From: CBDDLJ01 sp965230635 | GTDB lineage: Bacteria > Pseudomonadota > Gammaproteobacteria > UBA1113 | Direction of reading: 5' to 3' | Assembly (NCBI GenBank): GCA_965230635.1 | Contig: CBDDLJ010000010.1 | Coordinates: 1-64,000 of the forward strand | DNA: 64,000 bases | In this document: positions 34,857-44,000 of the stretch, piece by piece | How the letters are laid out: each line of letters opens with the position of its first letter | Position numbering within the stretch: position 1 is the stretch's first letter | Notes under the pieces: model-generated | Databases searched by the model: none | The model's input: the letters and a program-made list of their open reading frames with translations, nothing else | What the model was told of the DNA's origin: nothing | Position numbers and translations under genes: made by a program

Positions 34857-35285
34857 GCGTATGATAAAAAATTTGATGGCTATGTTGGCATATAAACCAA
34901 TCTAGATAACATCAATCCAAAAGAGCTGCTATCAACTTATCGTGGGTTATGGCAGGTGGAACAAACCTTTTGTATAGCAAAATCAAATCTTGAAATCAGA
35001 CCTGTATTTCATTACAACACCAAAAGAATCAGGGCTCCTTTTTTAATTTGTTATATGAGTCTTGCCTTAATTCGCTATCTTGAGTTTGCACTACATAAAA
35101 GTGAATTACATTATACAATTGATCAAATACACTGATTACTTGAGCAAATGCGAGTAGCAGAAGTGCACCATGCTGATGATAATATTTACACCTTACTTGA
35201 AGATACGCCACCTGAGCTGATTCCAATATACCGAGCTTTAAAGATAAAGTGGCCACAAAAGTTTAGCCATAAGAAAAAATTGTAG
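34857..35285 (+). mobile_element. IS1634-type transposase C-terminal remnant
   Basis: YDKKFDGYVGI, a stop, then TNLDNINPKELLSTYRGLWQ, VEQTFCIAKSNLEIRPVFHY and IRAPFLICYMSLALIRYLEF. This is the C-terminal catalytic region of IS1634-like (IS4 superfamily) transposases, in which the YRGLWQVE glutamate completes the DDE triad. At least two in-frame stops are present. The N-terminal part is missing at the MITE-like repeat. Confidence 0.8.
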
Positions 35286-35631
35286 TGCCTCAAAAAGCGT
35301 AACATATTGTAAAATAAATATTTTTTAAATATTTGATCCGAAGTCCAGATGAAATTTCGACAAATTCATAATATTTGAACAAATATGAAGCAGGATGATG
35401 GATACTTTGAGATGTGTTATTATTCTTAGTCAAATTAGCGATCTCAAACAGGAACAATCAATAAGTTTGTATAAATAAAACAGTTGAGGCGTCTTAAGCT
35501 AAAAGTAGTTAAAAAATAAAACATTATTTTGTTGATGGTCGGCGATAGAGTTTACTAATATCATCCGTATCGGAGTACTGTGATGAGCCAGTTTAGCCAA
35601 TTTTTGTGATTATATTGCAATAGGAGGTCTT
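35286..35631 (+). promoter_or_regulatory. Conserved leader of the first NACHT gene
   Basis: About 290 bases (35344-35631) are close to 90% identical to 40812-41097 ahead of the second NACHT gene. They include an ATTTGAACAAATAT palindrome-like stretch, a TTATTATT region that could be a -10, and the strong binding site AGGAGGT (35622-35628) four bases before the ATG. The conserved leader implies shared regulation. No firm -35/-10 pair was found. Confidence 0.5.
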
Positions 35632-38600
35632 ATGGATAATCGTTCTACTACACAACCGACAGCAGGTAATGCAATCACCTCAGACATGTCATCAATGGCT
35701 CTTAATAAAACACCTGGAATATCAACTGAAAAATTAGCCAGAGAAAAATCCTCGTTAACTGGTGTTACCATACCTTTAAAAAATATTTCTGCTTCGGATC
35801 AAGGGCAGCTCAATGTACATCTAACGATTAAGAATAGTTTTAATAAAACTGAAAATCAGCTATCTCAAATTCAGCCTGTTTTTCCTAATTTACTGCAGCG
35901 CTTGCAAACACAATTAACAGCCCACTATACCAAGACAAGCTTTGTGAACAAGCGCTTATTTGATACGGATTACTTTTCACTAGCCGATTATTTTGTCAAT
36001 CTTCAGATGGTGGTGCAAGCTGATAAGGCAAGTGAGGTAACGCAAAGAAATGACGATAAGCGCTCTCACAAACCGTTACGAGCGCGCGATAGACTGGCCG
36101 GTAAAAAAGAAGCTATCGCGCCGAGTGATTTGTTTCAACCCTCAGCCTATCAAGATGCCAATGGCAAGTCACCATTATCTATCGATACGGTTGTGGTATC
36201 CGGAGCGGCAGGAGTAGGGAAGACGACCTTGATGGATTATATTGCTTACCAATGGGCGCTTTTCAAACAAGGCGCGGGCAAAGAAGGGTTGTGGTCAGAT
36301 TTTGAGACGGTGCTTATTGTCCGGTGTCGTGATTTGCAACCTAAGGCATTGGGTTTGGGCAAAAAAACGAAGGGTATAGCCGAGCTATTACGCTGTGCAT
36401 GTTGGGGTCAGTTAGATATCTGTTTAGATGAGGCAAGGCAATTACTGAGTGCGTTGAAAAGCGCGCCGGAGTCTTGTTTGCTTTTGTTGGATGGATTGGA
36501 TGAGCTGCCAGTACCTAAAAAGACGTATTGGCGCAACTTGCTAGTGCAATTATTTCAGTTACCGTTTAAGAAATTGGTGACGACAAGGCCTTATGCGATA
36601 GGCAATTTACAGCAATGGCTAAGCCATGACGGGTTAGTCGAAATCCAAGGTTTTTCCGATGATAATGTGCCGACGTTTTTTAAGAAACATTTGGGCGCGA
36701 CTGAAGGTACAACTGATTTTATTAAAGACATAAAACGGAATCCAGACCTTTGGGCGATAGTGCATATCCCGATTAATGCATATTTACTCAAAATCTGGTG
36801 GGAAACCACTTGTCAACACGATAAGCGGGTATTGCTGAGTGAGATGTCGGTGAGTACTTTGTATGAGTCACTGATGGTGAATGTGTGCCGGCGTTATCTG
36901 GCCAAAATAGATGAGTTAGATGAAAATAAGTTATTAGATGATGAGATGGTATTAGACGTCCCCAGTATCCGTTGTTTATTGGACACATTAGGGTGTTGGG
37001 CCTTTGAAGGGTTAAGGCAGGATACCGCGCAACTGCCCATCAGTTGGTTAAGAGGTGTTCAAGGCAGTGATGAAAGCCCCACATTATTATCGGCAAATCG
37101 GCTAAAGCAACTCAATGTGTCAACGTTGAAAGCATTAGGTTTATTGAAGCAAGTTGGGCATGCAATAAGAGTACACCAAAGGTATGAATTTCTCCATTTA
37201 TCGTTTCAAGAATTTTTGGCGGCAAATGTGATAGCAGCAACGTTGAGGCAAGGCGCAAAAGAGAAAAAAACACACTTAACGCAAATTATTCATAGGTATA
37301 AATATCATCCCAACTTCACCTTAGTATGGCCATCGGTAGCTGGTTTGTTGAGGCGATGTTCAACAGCATTAAACAATTTTCTGTCAATTTTAGTAGCAGG
37401 TCCCAAAGACTGGGTTGGTTTTGTTGAGATTGATTTGCTGATGCGTTGCTTGGCGTCAAGTTTGCCCTCTAGTACCGACACAAAGGCACTAGGCTTACGA
37501 CAGCAAACCTTGTTGCGGGCAGTTAAACAACATATAAAGCGGTTTAACGAGCTGCCAGAAGAATGGCAGTTGACTACAATAGATACCTTGTCCCTGTGTC
37601 CTAGGCTCATTCGCTTGAATGCCGATACGGTATGGGCATTCTTTCGGGATTGGAAGTTAAGTAGTTATGTTCGCGGCAAGCTGGCGAGAAGCGCCGTTAC
37701 GTATTTGTCACCAACCCCAGAATTTGTGGACGCGGTATGGGCGTTCCTTCGGGATGAGGAAGTGTATGCAGATGTTCGTGTTGAGCTGGCGAGCAGCGCG
37801 GTTGCGCATTTGTCACAAACCCCAGAATTTGTGGATGCGGTATTAGTGTTCCTTCGGGATAAAATGGTAAGTGGTTTTGTTCGAGGCAGATTGGCGAGTA
37901 GCGCGGTTGCGCATTTGTCACCAACCCCAGAATTGGTGGATGCGGTATGGGTGTTCCTTCGGGATGGGACGGTAGAGGATTCTGTTCGCCACGAGCTGGC
38001 GAGCAGCGCGGTTGCGCATTTGTCACAAACCCCAAAATTTGTGGATGTGGTATTGGCGTTCCTTCGGGATGAGCAAGTGTATGTAAATGTTCGTGGTTAT
38101 TTGCTGAGAGACGCCGCTGCGCATTTGTCACAAACTCCAAAATTTGTGGATGCGGTATTGGCGTTCCTTCGGGATGAGACGGTAAGTGATTTTGTTCGCT
38201 GCGATCTGGCGATAAGCGCGATTGTGCATTTGTCACAAACCCCAGAATTTGTGGATGCGGTATTGGCGTTCCTTCGGGATGAGACGGTAAGTTATTATGT
38301 TCGCGGCAAGTTGGCGGGAAGCGCGATTGCGCATTTGTCACAAACTCCAGAATTTGTGGATGCGGTATTGGCGTTCCTTCAGGATGAGACGGTAAGTGAT
38401 TTTGTTCGCTGCGATCTGGCGATAAGCGCGGTTGCGCATTTGTCACAAACCCCAGAATTTGTGGATGCGGTATTGGCGTTCCTTCGGGATGAGACGGTAA
38501 TTGATACTGTTCGCGGCTATTTGCTGGGGGACGCGGTTGCGCATTTGTCACAAGCCCCAGGATTTGTGGATACGGCATGGGCGTTCCTTCGGGATGAGCA

Positions 38601-39819
38601 AGTGTATGTAGATGTTCGCGGCTGTTTGTTGAGAGACGCGGTTGCGCATTTGTCACAAACCCCAGAACTTGTGGATGCGGTATCGGCGTTCCTTCGAGAT
38701 GAGCAAGTAGATGGATATGTTCGCTGCAATCTGGCGATAAGCGCGGTTGCGCATTTGTCATCAACCCCAGAATGTGTGGATGCGGTATGTGCGTTACTTC
38801 GAGATGTGACGGTAAGTGATACTGTTCGCGGCAACCTGGCGGTAAGCGCGGCTGCGCACTTGTCACAAACCCCAGGATTTGTGGATACGATATGGGCATT
38901 ACTTCGGGATAAGATGGAAAGTGATTATTTTCGTAGCGAGCTAGCGGTAAGCGCGGTTACGCATTTTTCACAAACCCCAGAATTAGTGGATGCGGTATGT
39001 GTATTACTTCGGAATGAGACAGCAAGAGATTCTGTTCGCGGCAAGTTGGCGAGAAGTGCGATTGCGCATTTGTCACAAACTCCAGAATTGGTGGATGCGG
39101 TACTGGCGTTACTTTGGGATGAGCAAGTGGATGTAGATGTTCGTGTCGAGCTGGCGAGAGGTGCGGTTGCGCATTTGTCACAAATCCCAGAATTGGTGGA
39201 TGCGGTATGTGCGCTCGTTCGGGATGAGACAGTGAGTCGTTATGTTCGCGGCGAGCTGGCGAGCAGTGCTACTGCGTATTTGTCACAAACCCCAGAATTG
39301 GTGGATGCGGCACTGGCGTTATTTCGAGATGAGCAAGTGGATGGATATGTTCGCTGCAATCTGGTGATAAGTGCAATTCAACAATTGCCTAAGTGGCCAA
39401 ATAAAGTCCCATTCTTTCTAGACAGTTTACTTGTCATAGACAGTATTGAGACTGACATATCACAGTACGCCGATATTCCAGTACATTTACTATTGCCTTT
39501 GTATAAGAAAACCCATGATAAGGGTCGCCAGTATATTAGGAAGCAATTAATAAAACATGGTGTCTTAGTGTATGAGCAAGCCGGCACTGTGGTGGTGACG
39601 CAAGCAGGACAAACAGAAAAATTAACATTACCACCACCGCTTATCCAACAAATCCAGAAAGATCTGCAAGCTTACCAAATAAATATTGATGATTCAGTCA
39701 GCATTCTTTCTAAGTTGAATTTATTTTCTAAATCAGTAATGAGTTTTTCCCCCTCACAACATACTGAAAAGAGCAATGGTCAAACAAGCCGCAGTAATAT
39801 TGGTCGGGCTATGCAATGA
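35632..39819 (+). CDS. NACHT ATPase with 17 C-terminal 35-residue helical repeats
   Basis: A 1395-residue STAND-type protein. Residues 1-80 are Ser/Thr-rich and variable. Residues 81-180 form a short helical N-terminal region (LLQRLQTQLTAHYTKTSFVN, FSLADYFVNLQMVV) with no nuclease, protease or TIR motif that I recognise. The NACHT core has Walker A GAAGVGKT (191-198), Walker B LLLDGLDEL (284-292) and VTTRPYAIG as the sensor region. Residues about 400-655 correspond to the winged-helix/superhelical part. Residues about 660-1250 are 17 repeats of the type VDAVLAFLRDETVSDxVRxx, then LAxSAVAHLSQTPE, two-helix units resembling HEAT/armadillo repeats. There is no signal peptide. NACHT proteins of this shape serve as anti-phage sensors in bacteria, but secreted host-mimic roles are possible too. 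Confidence 0.88.
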   Translation: MDNRSTTQPTAGNAITSDMSSMALNKTPGISTEKLAREKSSLTGVTIPLKNISASDQGQLNVHLTIKNSFNKTENQLSQIQPVFPNLLQRLQTQLTAHYTKTSFVNKRLFDTDYFSLADYFVNLQMVVQADKASEVTQRNDDKRSHKPLRARDRLAGKKEAIAPSDLFQPSAYQDANGKSPLSIDTVVVSGAAGVGKTTLMDYIAYQWALFKQGAGKEGLWSDFETVLIVRCRDLQPKALGLGKKTKGIAELLRCACWGQLDICLDEARQLLSALKSAPESCLLLLDGLDELPVPKKTYWRNLLVQLFQLPFKKLVTTRPYAIGNLQQWLSHDGLVEIQGFSDDNVPTFFKKHLGATEGTTDFIKDIKRNPDLWAIVHIPINAYLLKIWWETTCQHDKRVLLSEMSVSTLYESLMVNVCRRYLAKIDELDENKLLDDEMVLDVPSIRCLLDTLGCWAFEGLRQDTAQLPISWLRGVQGSDESPTLLSANRLKQLNVSTLKALGLLKQVGHAIRVHQRYEFLHLSFQEFLAANVIAATLRQGAKEKKTHLTQIIHRYKYHPNFTLVWPSVAGLLRRCSTALNNFLSILVAGPKDWVGFVEIDLLMRCLASSLPSSTDTKALGLRQQTLLRAVKQHIKRFNELPEEWQLTTIDTLSLCPRLIRLNADTVWAFFRDWKLSSYVRGKLARSAVTYLSPTPEFVDAVWAFLRDEEVYADVRVELASSAVAHLSQTPEFVDAVLVFLRDKMVSGFVRGRLASSAVAHLSPTPELVDAVWVFLRDGTVEDSVRHELASSAVAHLSQTPKFVDVVLAFLRDEQVYVNVRGYLLRDAAAHLSQTPKFVDAVLAFLRDETVSDFVRCDLAISAIVHLSQTPEFVDAVLAFLRDETVSYYVRGKLAGSAIAHLSQTPEFVDAVLAFLQDETVSDFVRCDLAISAVAHLSQTPEFVDAVLAFLRDETVIDTVRGYLLGDAVAHLSQAPGFVDTAWAFLRDEQVYVDVRGCLLRDAVAHLSQTPELVDAVSAFLRDEQVDGYVRCNLAISAVAHLSSTPECVDAVCALLRDVTVSDTVRGNLAVSAAAHLSQTPGFVDTIWALLRDKMESDYFRSELAVSAVTHFSQTPELVDAVCVLLRNETARDSVRGKLARSAIAHLSQTPELVDAVLALLWDEQVDVDVRVELARGAVAHLSQIPELVDAVCALVRDETVSRYVRGELASSATAYLSQTPELVDAALALFRDEQVDGYVRCNLVISAIQQLPKWPNKVPFFLDSLLVIDSIETDISQYADIPVHLLLPLYKKTHDKGRQYIRKQLIKHGVLVYEQAGTVVVTQAGQTEKLTLPPPLIQQIQKDLQAYQINIDDSVSILSKLNLFSKSVMSFSPSQHTEKSNGQTSRSNIGRAMQ
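37621..39375 (+). repeat. 17 tandem 105-bp repeats in the first NACHT gene
   Basis: Each unit contains TTTGTGGATGCGGTATTGGC, CTTCGGGATGAG and GTTGCGCATTTGTCACAAAC variants at a 105-base period. Some units are nearly identical (for example those at about 38140-38560), others clearly diverged. Variation concentrates in the middle of the unit (the xVRxx region and the position after RDE), while the framework is kept. Confidence 0.92.
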
Positions 39820-40025
39820 GTAAAGTATTTTAGCAATTTTACTTTTGAGTGGGCAAAAGATCAGCCAGGGCTTGTGATCTTTATGCGGATGAGCTCGTAG
39901 GATTTTTAGAAATATTTATGGGTAAGCATGAGGGTGATGACAGGTGGATCCTTTAGGGTGGTGATTCACCCCAGTCGCTGGCATTCTCCTGCGGTAATAA
40001 AGTTGTTTTTCAGGAAAGCTGTAAT
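39820..40025. other. Intergenic after first NACHT gene
   Basis: The first 30 bases (GTATTTTAGCAATTTTACTT) repeat after the second NACHT gene at 45083, marking the right end of the duplicated unit. The rest shows no gene. A GGTGGATCCTTTAGGGTGGT stretch is GC rich but unassigned. Confidence 0.5.
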
Positions 40026-40226
40026 TTGGTATTCAGAAAATTCGCACATTTTGTTCAGTTAATTGCAAATATTCTGAAGCATTTTGGTGGAATAATTAAA
40101 GAAGATGAATCTGGTAGAGAACTAATTATCATATTCAAATTAAAAAAAGATTCGGATGTTGTGGCTTTGAGAAATCGTATCAAAATAGGTGGAACACAAA
40201 TAGGTAATATTTTGGCATTATCATGA
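40026..40226 (+). CDS. Small ORF between NACHT genes, unknown
   Basis: A 66-codon frame from a TTG at 40026, with AGGAAAG upstream. The protein is basic and hydrophobic (VFRKFAHFVQLIANILKHFG, ending IGNILALS). Its stop overlaps the ATG of the next small ORF as ATGA, which favours a coupled pair. No family recognised; the weak start codon makes it uncertain. Confidence 0.4.
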   Translation: MVFRKFAHFVQLIANILKHFGGIIKEDESGRELIIIFKLKKDSDVVALRNRIKIGGTQIGNILALS

Positions 40227-40417
40227 AGCTATACGTATTTATTTGCGATCTGATTGCGTATATTTTTGAGTTTAAAAAATTCTGCATCAAGCTTTCTGAA
40301 TATCAAAATATATTCGAGAAAATAGTAAATGATGATGCCAGAGAAATCTATAAAGATTTTTTAAAGCAAGTACAGCAAGATGGCTTTGTTATTTTTATGG
40401 ATTTGCAAAATCTATAA
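40223..40417 (+). CDS. Second small ORF between NACHT genes, unknown
   Basis: A 64-codon frame starting at the ATGA overlap: MKLYVFICDLIAYIFEFKKF, ending DGFVIFMDLQNL. It is Phe/Ile rich and may be membrane associated. Its end overlaps the convergent gene by six bases. No family recognised. Confidence 0.4.
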   Translation: MKLYVFICDLIAYIFEFKKFCIKLSEYQNIFEKIVNDDAREIYKDFLKQVQQDGFVIFMDLQNL

Positions 40418-40711
40418 TGCTGTGGGAGCAACTCTATCGAAGCTCAACCCATTAAAATTCGTATCCATAATATACTGAGAAAATATCATGTGTTTTTGAG
40501 TAAGTGATATATCACTAAAATTAAACATTGATCCAACCGCCACATTAATGATTAAGCGAGCAGCTTCGTCATATAGCATGACACGGCCTAACGTATCAAC
40601 ACCGTTTTCTTTTACAGCGCCACTGATTTTGCCAATGCCCGATGATGGCACGTAATACGAGTCTTTTTGTTGGATCACATTACCCAATCCAATTGCGCCT
40701 AGGTCTGCCAT
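40412..40711 (-). CDS. Phage-tail-like small protein
   Basis: 99 residues from ATG 40711, which has AGGAG at good spacing; an upstream in-frame ATG at 40771 lacks a site. MADLGAIGLGNVIQQKDSYY, then SGAVKENGVDTLGRVMLYDE, is a beta-rich pattern (modification of a GRVxLYD strand) of the sort seen in small phage structural proteins. That identification is by resemblance only. It runs against the direction of both NACHT genes. Confidence 0.5.
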   Translation of the reverse strand: MADLGAIGLGNVIQQKDSYYVPSSGIGKISGAVKENGVDTLGRVMLYDEAARLIINVAVGSMFNFSDISLTQKHMIFSQYIMDTNFNGLSFDRVAPTAL

Positions 40712-40811
40712 GTTATGATCTCCTGTATCGATCAAGTCCAAATTTTGCTTATATGCAAATCGTCGTATCATTCAGTAACATCAAAGCCTGGCAAGCCGGA
40801 AAAAGTATACT

Positions 40812-41097
40812 AAAGATGAAGTTCCGACAGATTCATAATATTTGAGCAAATATGAAGCATGGTGATGGATGCTTTGGAATATGTTATTATTTTTAGCCAA
40901 ATTAGCGATCTCAAACAGGAATAATCAATAGGTTTGTATAAATAAAACAGTTGAGCGTCTTAAGCTAAAAATAGTTAAAAAATAAAACATTATTTTGTTG
41001 ATGGTCGGTGATACAGTTTGTTAATATCATCCGTATCGGAATATTGTGATGAGCCAGCTCCCCCAATTTTTGTGATTATATTGCAACAGGAGGTCTT
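40812..41097 (+). promoter_or_regulatory. Conserved leader of the second NACHT gene
   Basis: Close copy of 35344-35631, including the same AGGAGGT before the ATG. Differences are scattered, with a few single-base indels, and the match begins abruptly near 40812, the left border of the duplicated unit. Confidence 0.55.
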
Positions 41098-44000
41098 ATG
41101 GATAACTATTCTACTACAAAATCGACAGCAGATAATGCCATCACTTCAGACATGTCATCAGTGGCCCTTAACGAAACATCTGAAATATCAACCGAGAAAT
41201 TAGCCGGAGAAAAATCCCCTCCAACTGACATGCCTTGCATTGTCATTAAAAATAATTCTGCTTCGGAGCAAGGGCAGGTCAATGTACATCTAACGATTAA
41301 GGATAGTTTTAATAAAACTGAAAGTCAGCTTCCTCAAACGCAGCCTGTTTTTCCTGATTTACTGCAGCGCTTGCAAACACAATTAACAGCCCACTATACC
41401 AAGACAAGCTTTGTGAACAAGCGCTTATTTGATACGGATTACTTTTCACTAGCGGATTATTTTGTCAATCTTCAGATGGTGGTGCAAGCTGATAAGACAA
41501 ATGAGGTAACGCAAAGCAATGACGATAAACGCTCTCACAAACCGTTACGAGCGCGCGATAGACTGGCCGGTAAAAAAGAAGCTATCGCGCCGAGTGATTT
41601 GTTTCAACCCTCAGCCTATCAAGATGCCAATGGCAAGTCACCATTATCTATCGATACGGTTGTTGTATCCGGAGCGGCGGGTGTAGGTAAGACGACCTTA
41701 ATGGATTATATTGCTTACCAATGGGCGCTTTTCAAACAAGGCGCGGGCAAAGCAGGGTTGTGGTCAGATTTTGAGACGGTGCTTATTGTCCGGTGTCGTG
41801 ATTTGCAACCTAAGGCATTGGGTCTGGGCAAAAAAACGAAGGGTATAGCCGAGCTATTACGCTGTGCATGTTGGGGTCAGTTAGATATCTGTTTAGATGA
41901 GGCAAGGCAATTACTGAGTGCGTTGAAAAGCGCGCCGGAGTCTTGTTTACTTTTGTTGGATGGGTTGGATGAGCTGCCAGTACCTAAAAAGACCTATTGG
42001 CGCAACTTGCTGGTACAATTATTTCAGTTACCGTTTAAGAAGTTGGTGACGACACGGCCTTATGCGATAGGCAATTTACAGCAGTGGCTAAGCCATGACG
42101 GGTTGGTGGAAATCCAAGGTTTTTCCGATACGGATGTGCCGACGTTTTTTAAGAAGCATTTGGGAGCGACTGAGCGTACAACTAATTTTATTAAAGACAT
42201 AAAACGGAATCCAGACCTTTGGGCGATAGTGCATATCCCGATTAATGCATATTTACTCAAAATCTGGTGGGAAACCGCTTGTCAACACGATAAGCCGGTA
42301 CTACTGAGTGAGATGCTGGTGAGTACTTTGTATGAGTCGCTGATGGTGAATGTATGCCGGTGCTATCTCGCCAAAATAGGTGAATTGGATGAAAATAAAT
42401 TATTAGATGATGAGATGGTATTAGACGTCCCCAGTATCCGTTGTTTATTGGACACATTAGGATGTTGGGCTTTTGAAGGGCTACGGCAGGATACCGCGCA
42501 ATTATCCATCAGTTGGTTAAGAGGTGTTCAAGGCAGTGATGAAAGCCCCACATTATTATCGGCAAATCGGTTAAAGCAACTCGATGTGTCAACGTTGAAA
42601 GCATTAGGTTTATTGAAGCAAGTCGGGCATGCAATAAGAGTACACCAAAGGTATGAATTTCTCCATTTATCGTTTCAAGAATTTTTAGCGGCAAACGTGA
42701 TAGCAGTGACGTTGAGACAAGGCGCAGAGGAGAAAAAAACACACTTAACGCAAATTATTCATAGGTATAAATATCATCCCAACTTTACCTTAGTATGGCC
42801 ATCGGTAGCCGGATTGTTGAGGCGATATCCGGCAGCACTAGATGATTTTCTGTTGACTTTAGTAGCAGGCCCCAAAGACTGGGTCGGTTTTGTTGAGGCT
42901 GATTTGCTGATGCGTTGTTTGGAGTCAAGTTTGTCATCCAGTATGGACACACATGCACTAGGCTTACGACAGCAAACCTTGTTGCGGGCAGTTAAACAAC
43001 ATATAGAGCGGTTTAACGAGCTGCTATATAAATGGCAGTTGACTACAATAGATACCTTGTCCATGTGTCCTAGGCTCATTCGCTTGAGTACCGATACGGT
43101 ATTGGCGCTGCTTCGGGATGAGACGTTAAAGGATTCTGTTCGCGGCAAGCTGGCGAGCAGCGCCGTTGCGCATTTGTTACCAACTCCAGAGTTGGTGGAT
43201 ACGGTATGGGCGTTACTTCGGGATAAGACGGTAAATTATCGTGCTCGCAGCGAGCTGGTGAGCAGCGCCGTTGCGCATTTGTCACAAACCCCAGAATGTG
43301 TGGGTGAGATATGGGCGTTCCTTCGGGATGGGCAAATGAATTGGAGTATTCGCTACAAGCTGGTGGTAAGCGCTGTTGCGCATTTGTCACAAACCTCAGA
43401 ATTTGTAGATGCGGTATGGGTGTTCCTTCGGGATGAGACTGTAGCAGATTATGTTCGCGGCGATCTGGCGAGAAGTGCTGTTGCGCATTTGTCAGCAATC
43501 CCAGAATGTGCGGATGTGGTATTGGCGTTATTTCGGGATGAGACGGTAAAGGGGGTTGTTCGTGGCGATCTGGCAATAGACGCAGTTTCGCATTTGTCAC
43601 CAACCCCAGAATTGGTGGATGCGGTATGGGCGTTACTTCGGGATGAGACGGTAGCAGATTATGTTCGCAATAATTTGGCGAGAAGTGTCGTTGCGCATTT
43701 GTCACAAACCCCAAGATTTGTGGATGCGGTATTGGCGTTCCTTCGGGATGAGAAGGTAAGGGATTATGTTCGCAGCGCGCTGGCGAAAAGTGCCGTTGCG
43801 CATTTGCCACAAACTCCAGAATTGGTGGATGCGGTATGGACGTTCCTTCGGGATAAAACGGTATGGGTTTCTGTTCGTGGCGATTTGGCGAGCAGCGTCG
43901 TTGCGCATTTGCCACAAACCCCAGAATTGGTGGATGCGGTATGGGCGTTTCTTCGGGATGATGCGGTAACGAATTCTGCTCGCGGCGACTTGGCGAAAAG

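Noticed and set aside
37697..38899. Long antisense reading frame (about 400 codons) inside the first NACHT gene
   Set aside because: It exists only because the 105-bp period (a multiple of three) repeats a stop-free antisense frame. It shows the same period, has no binding site, and the sense frame is a coherent NACHT protein.
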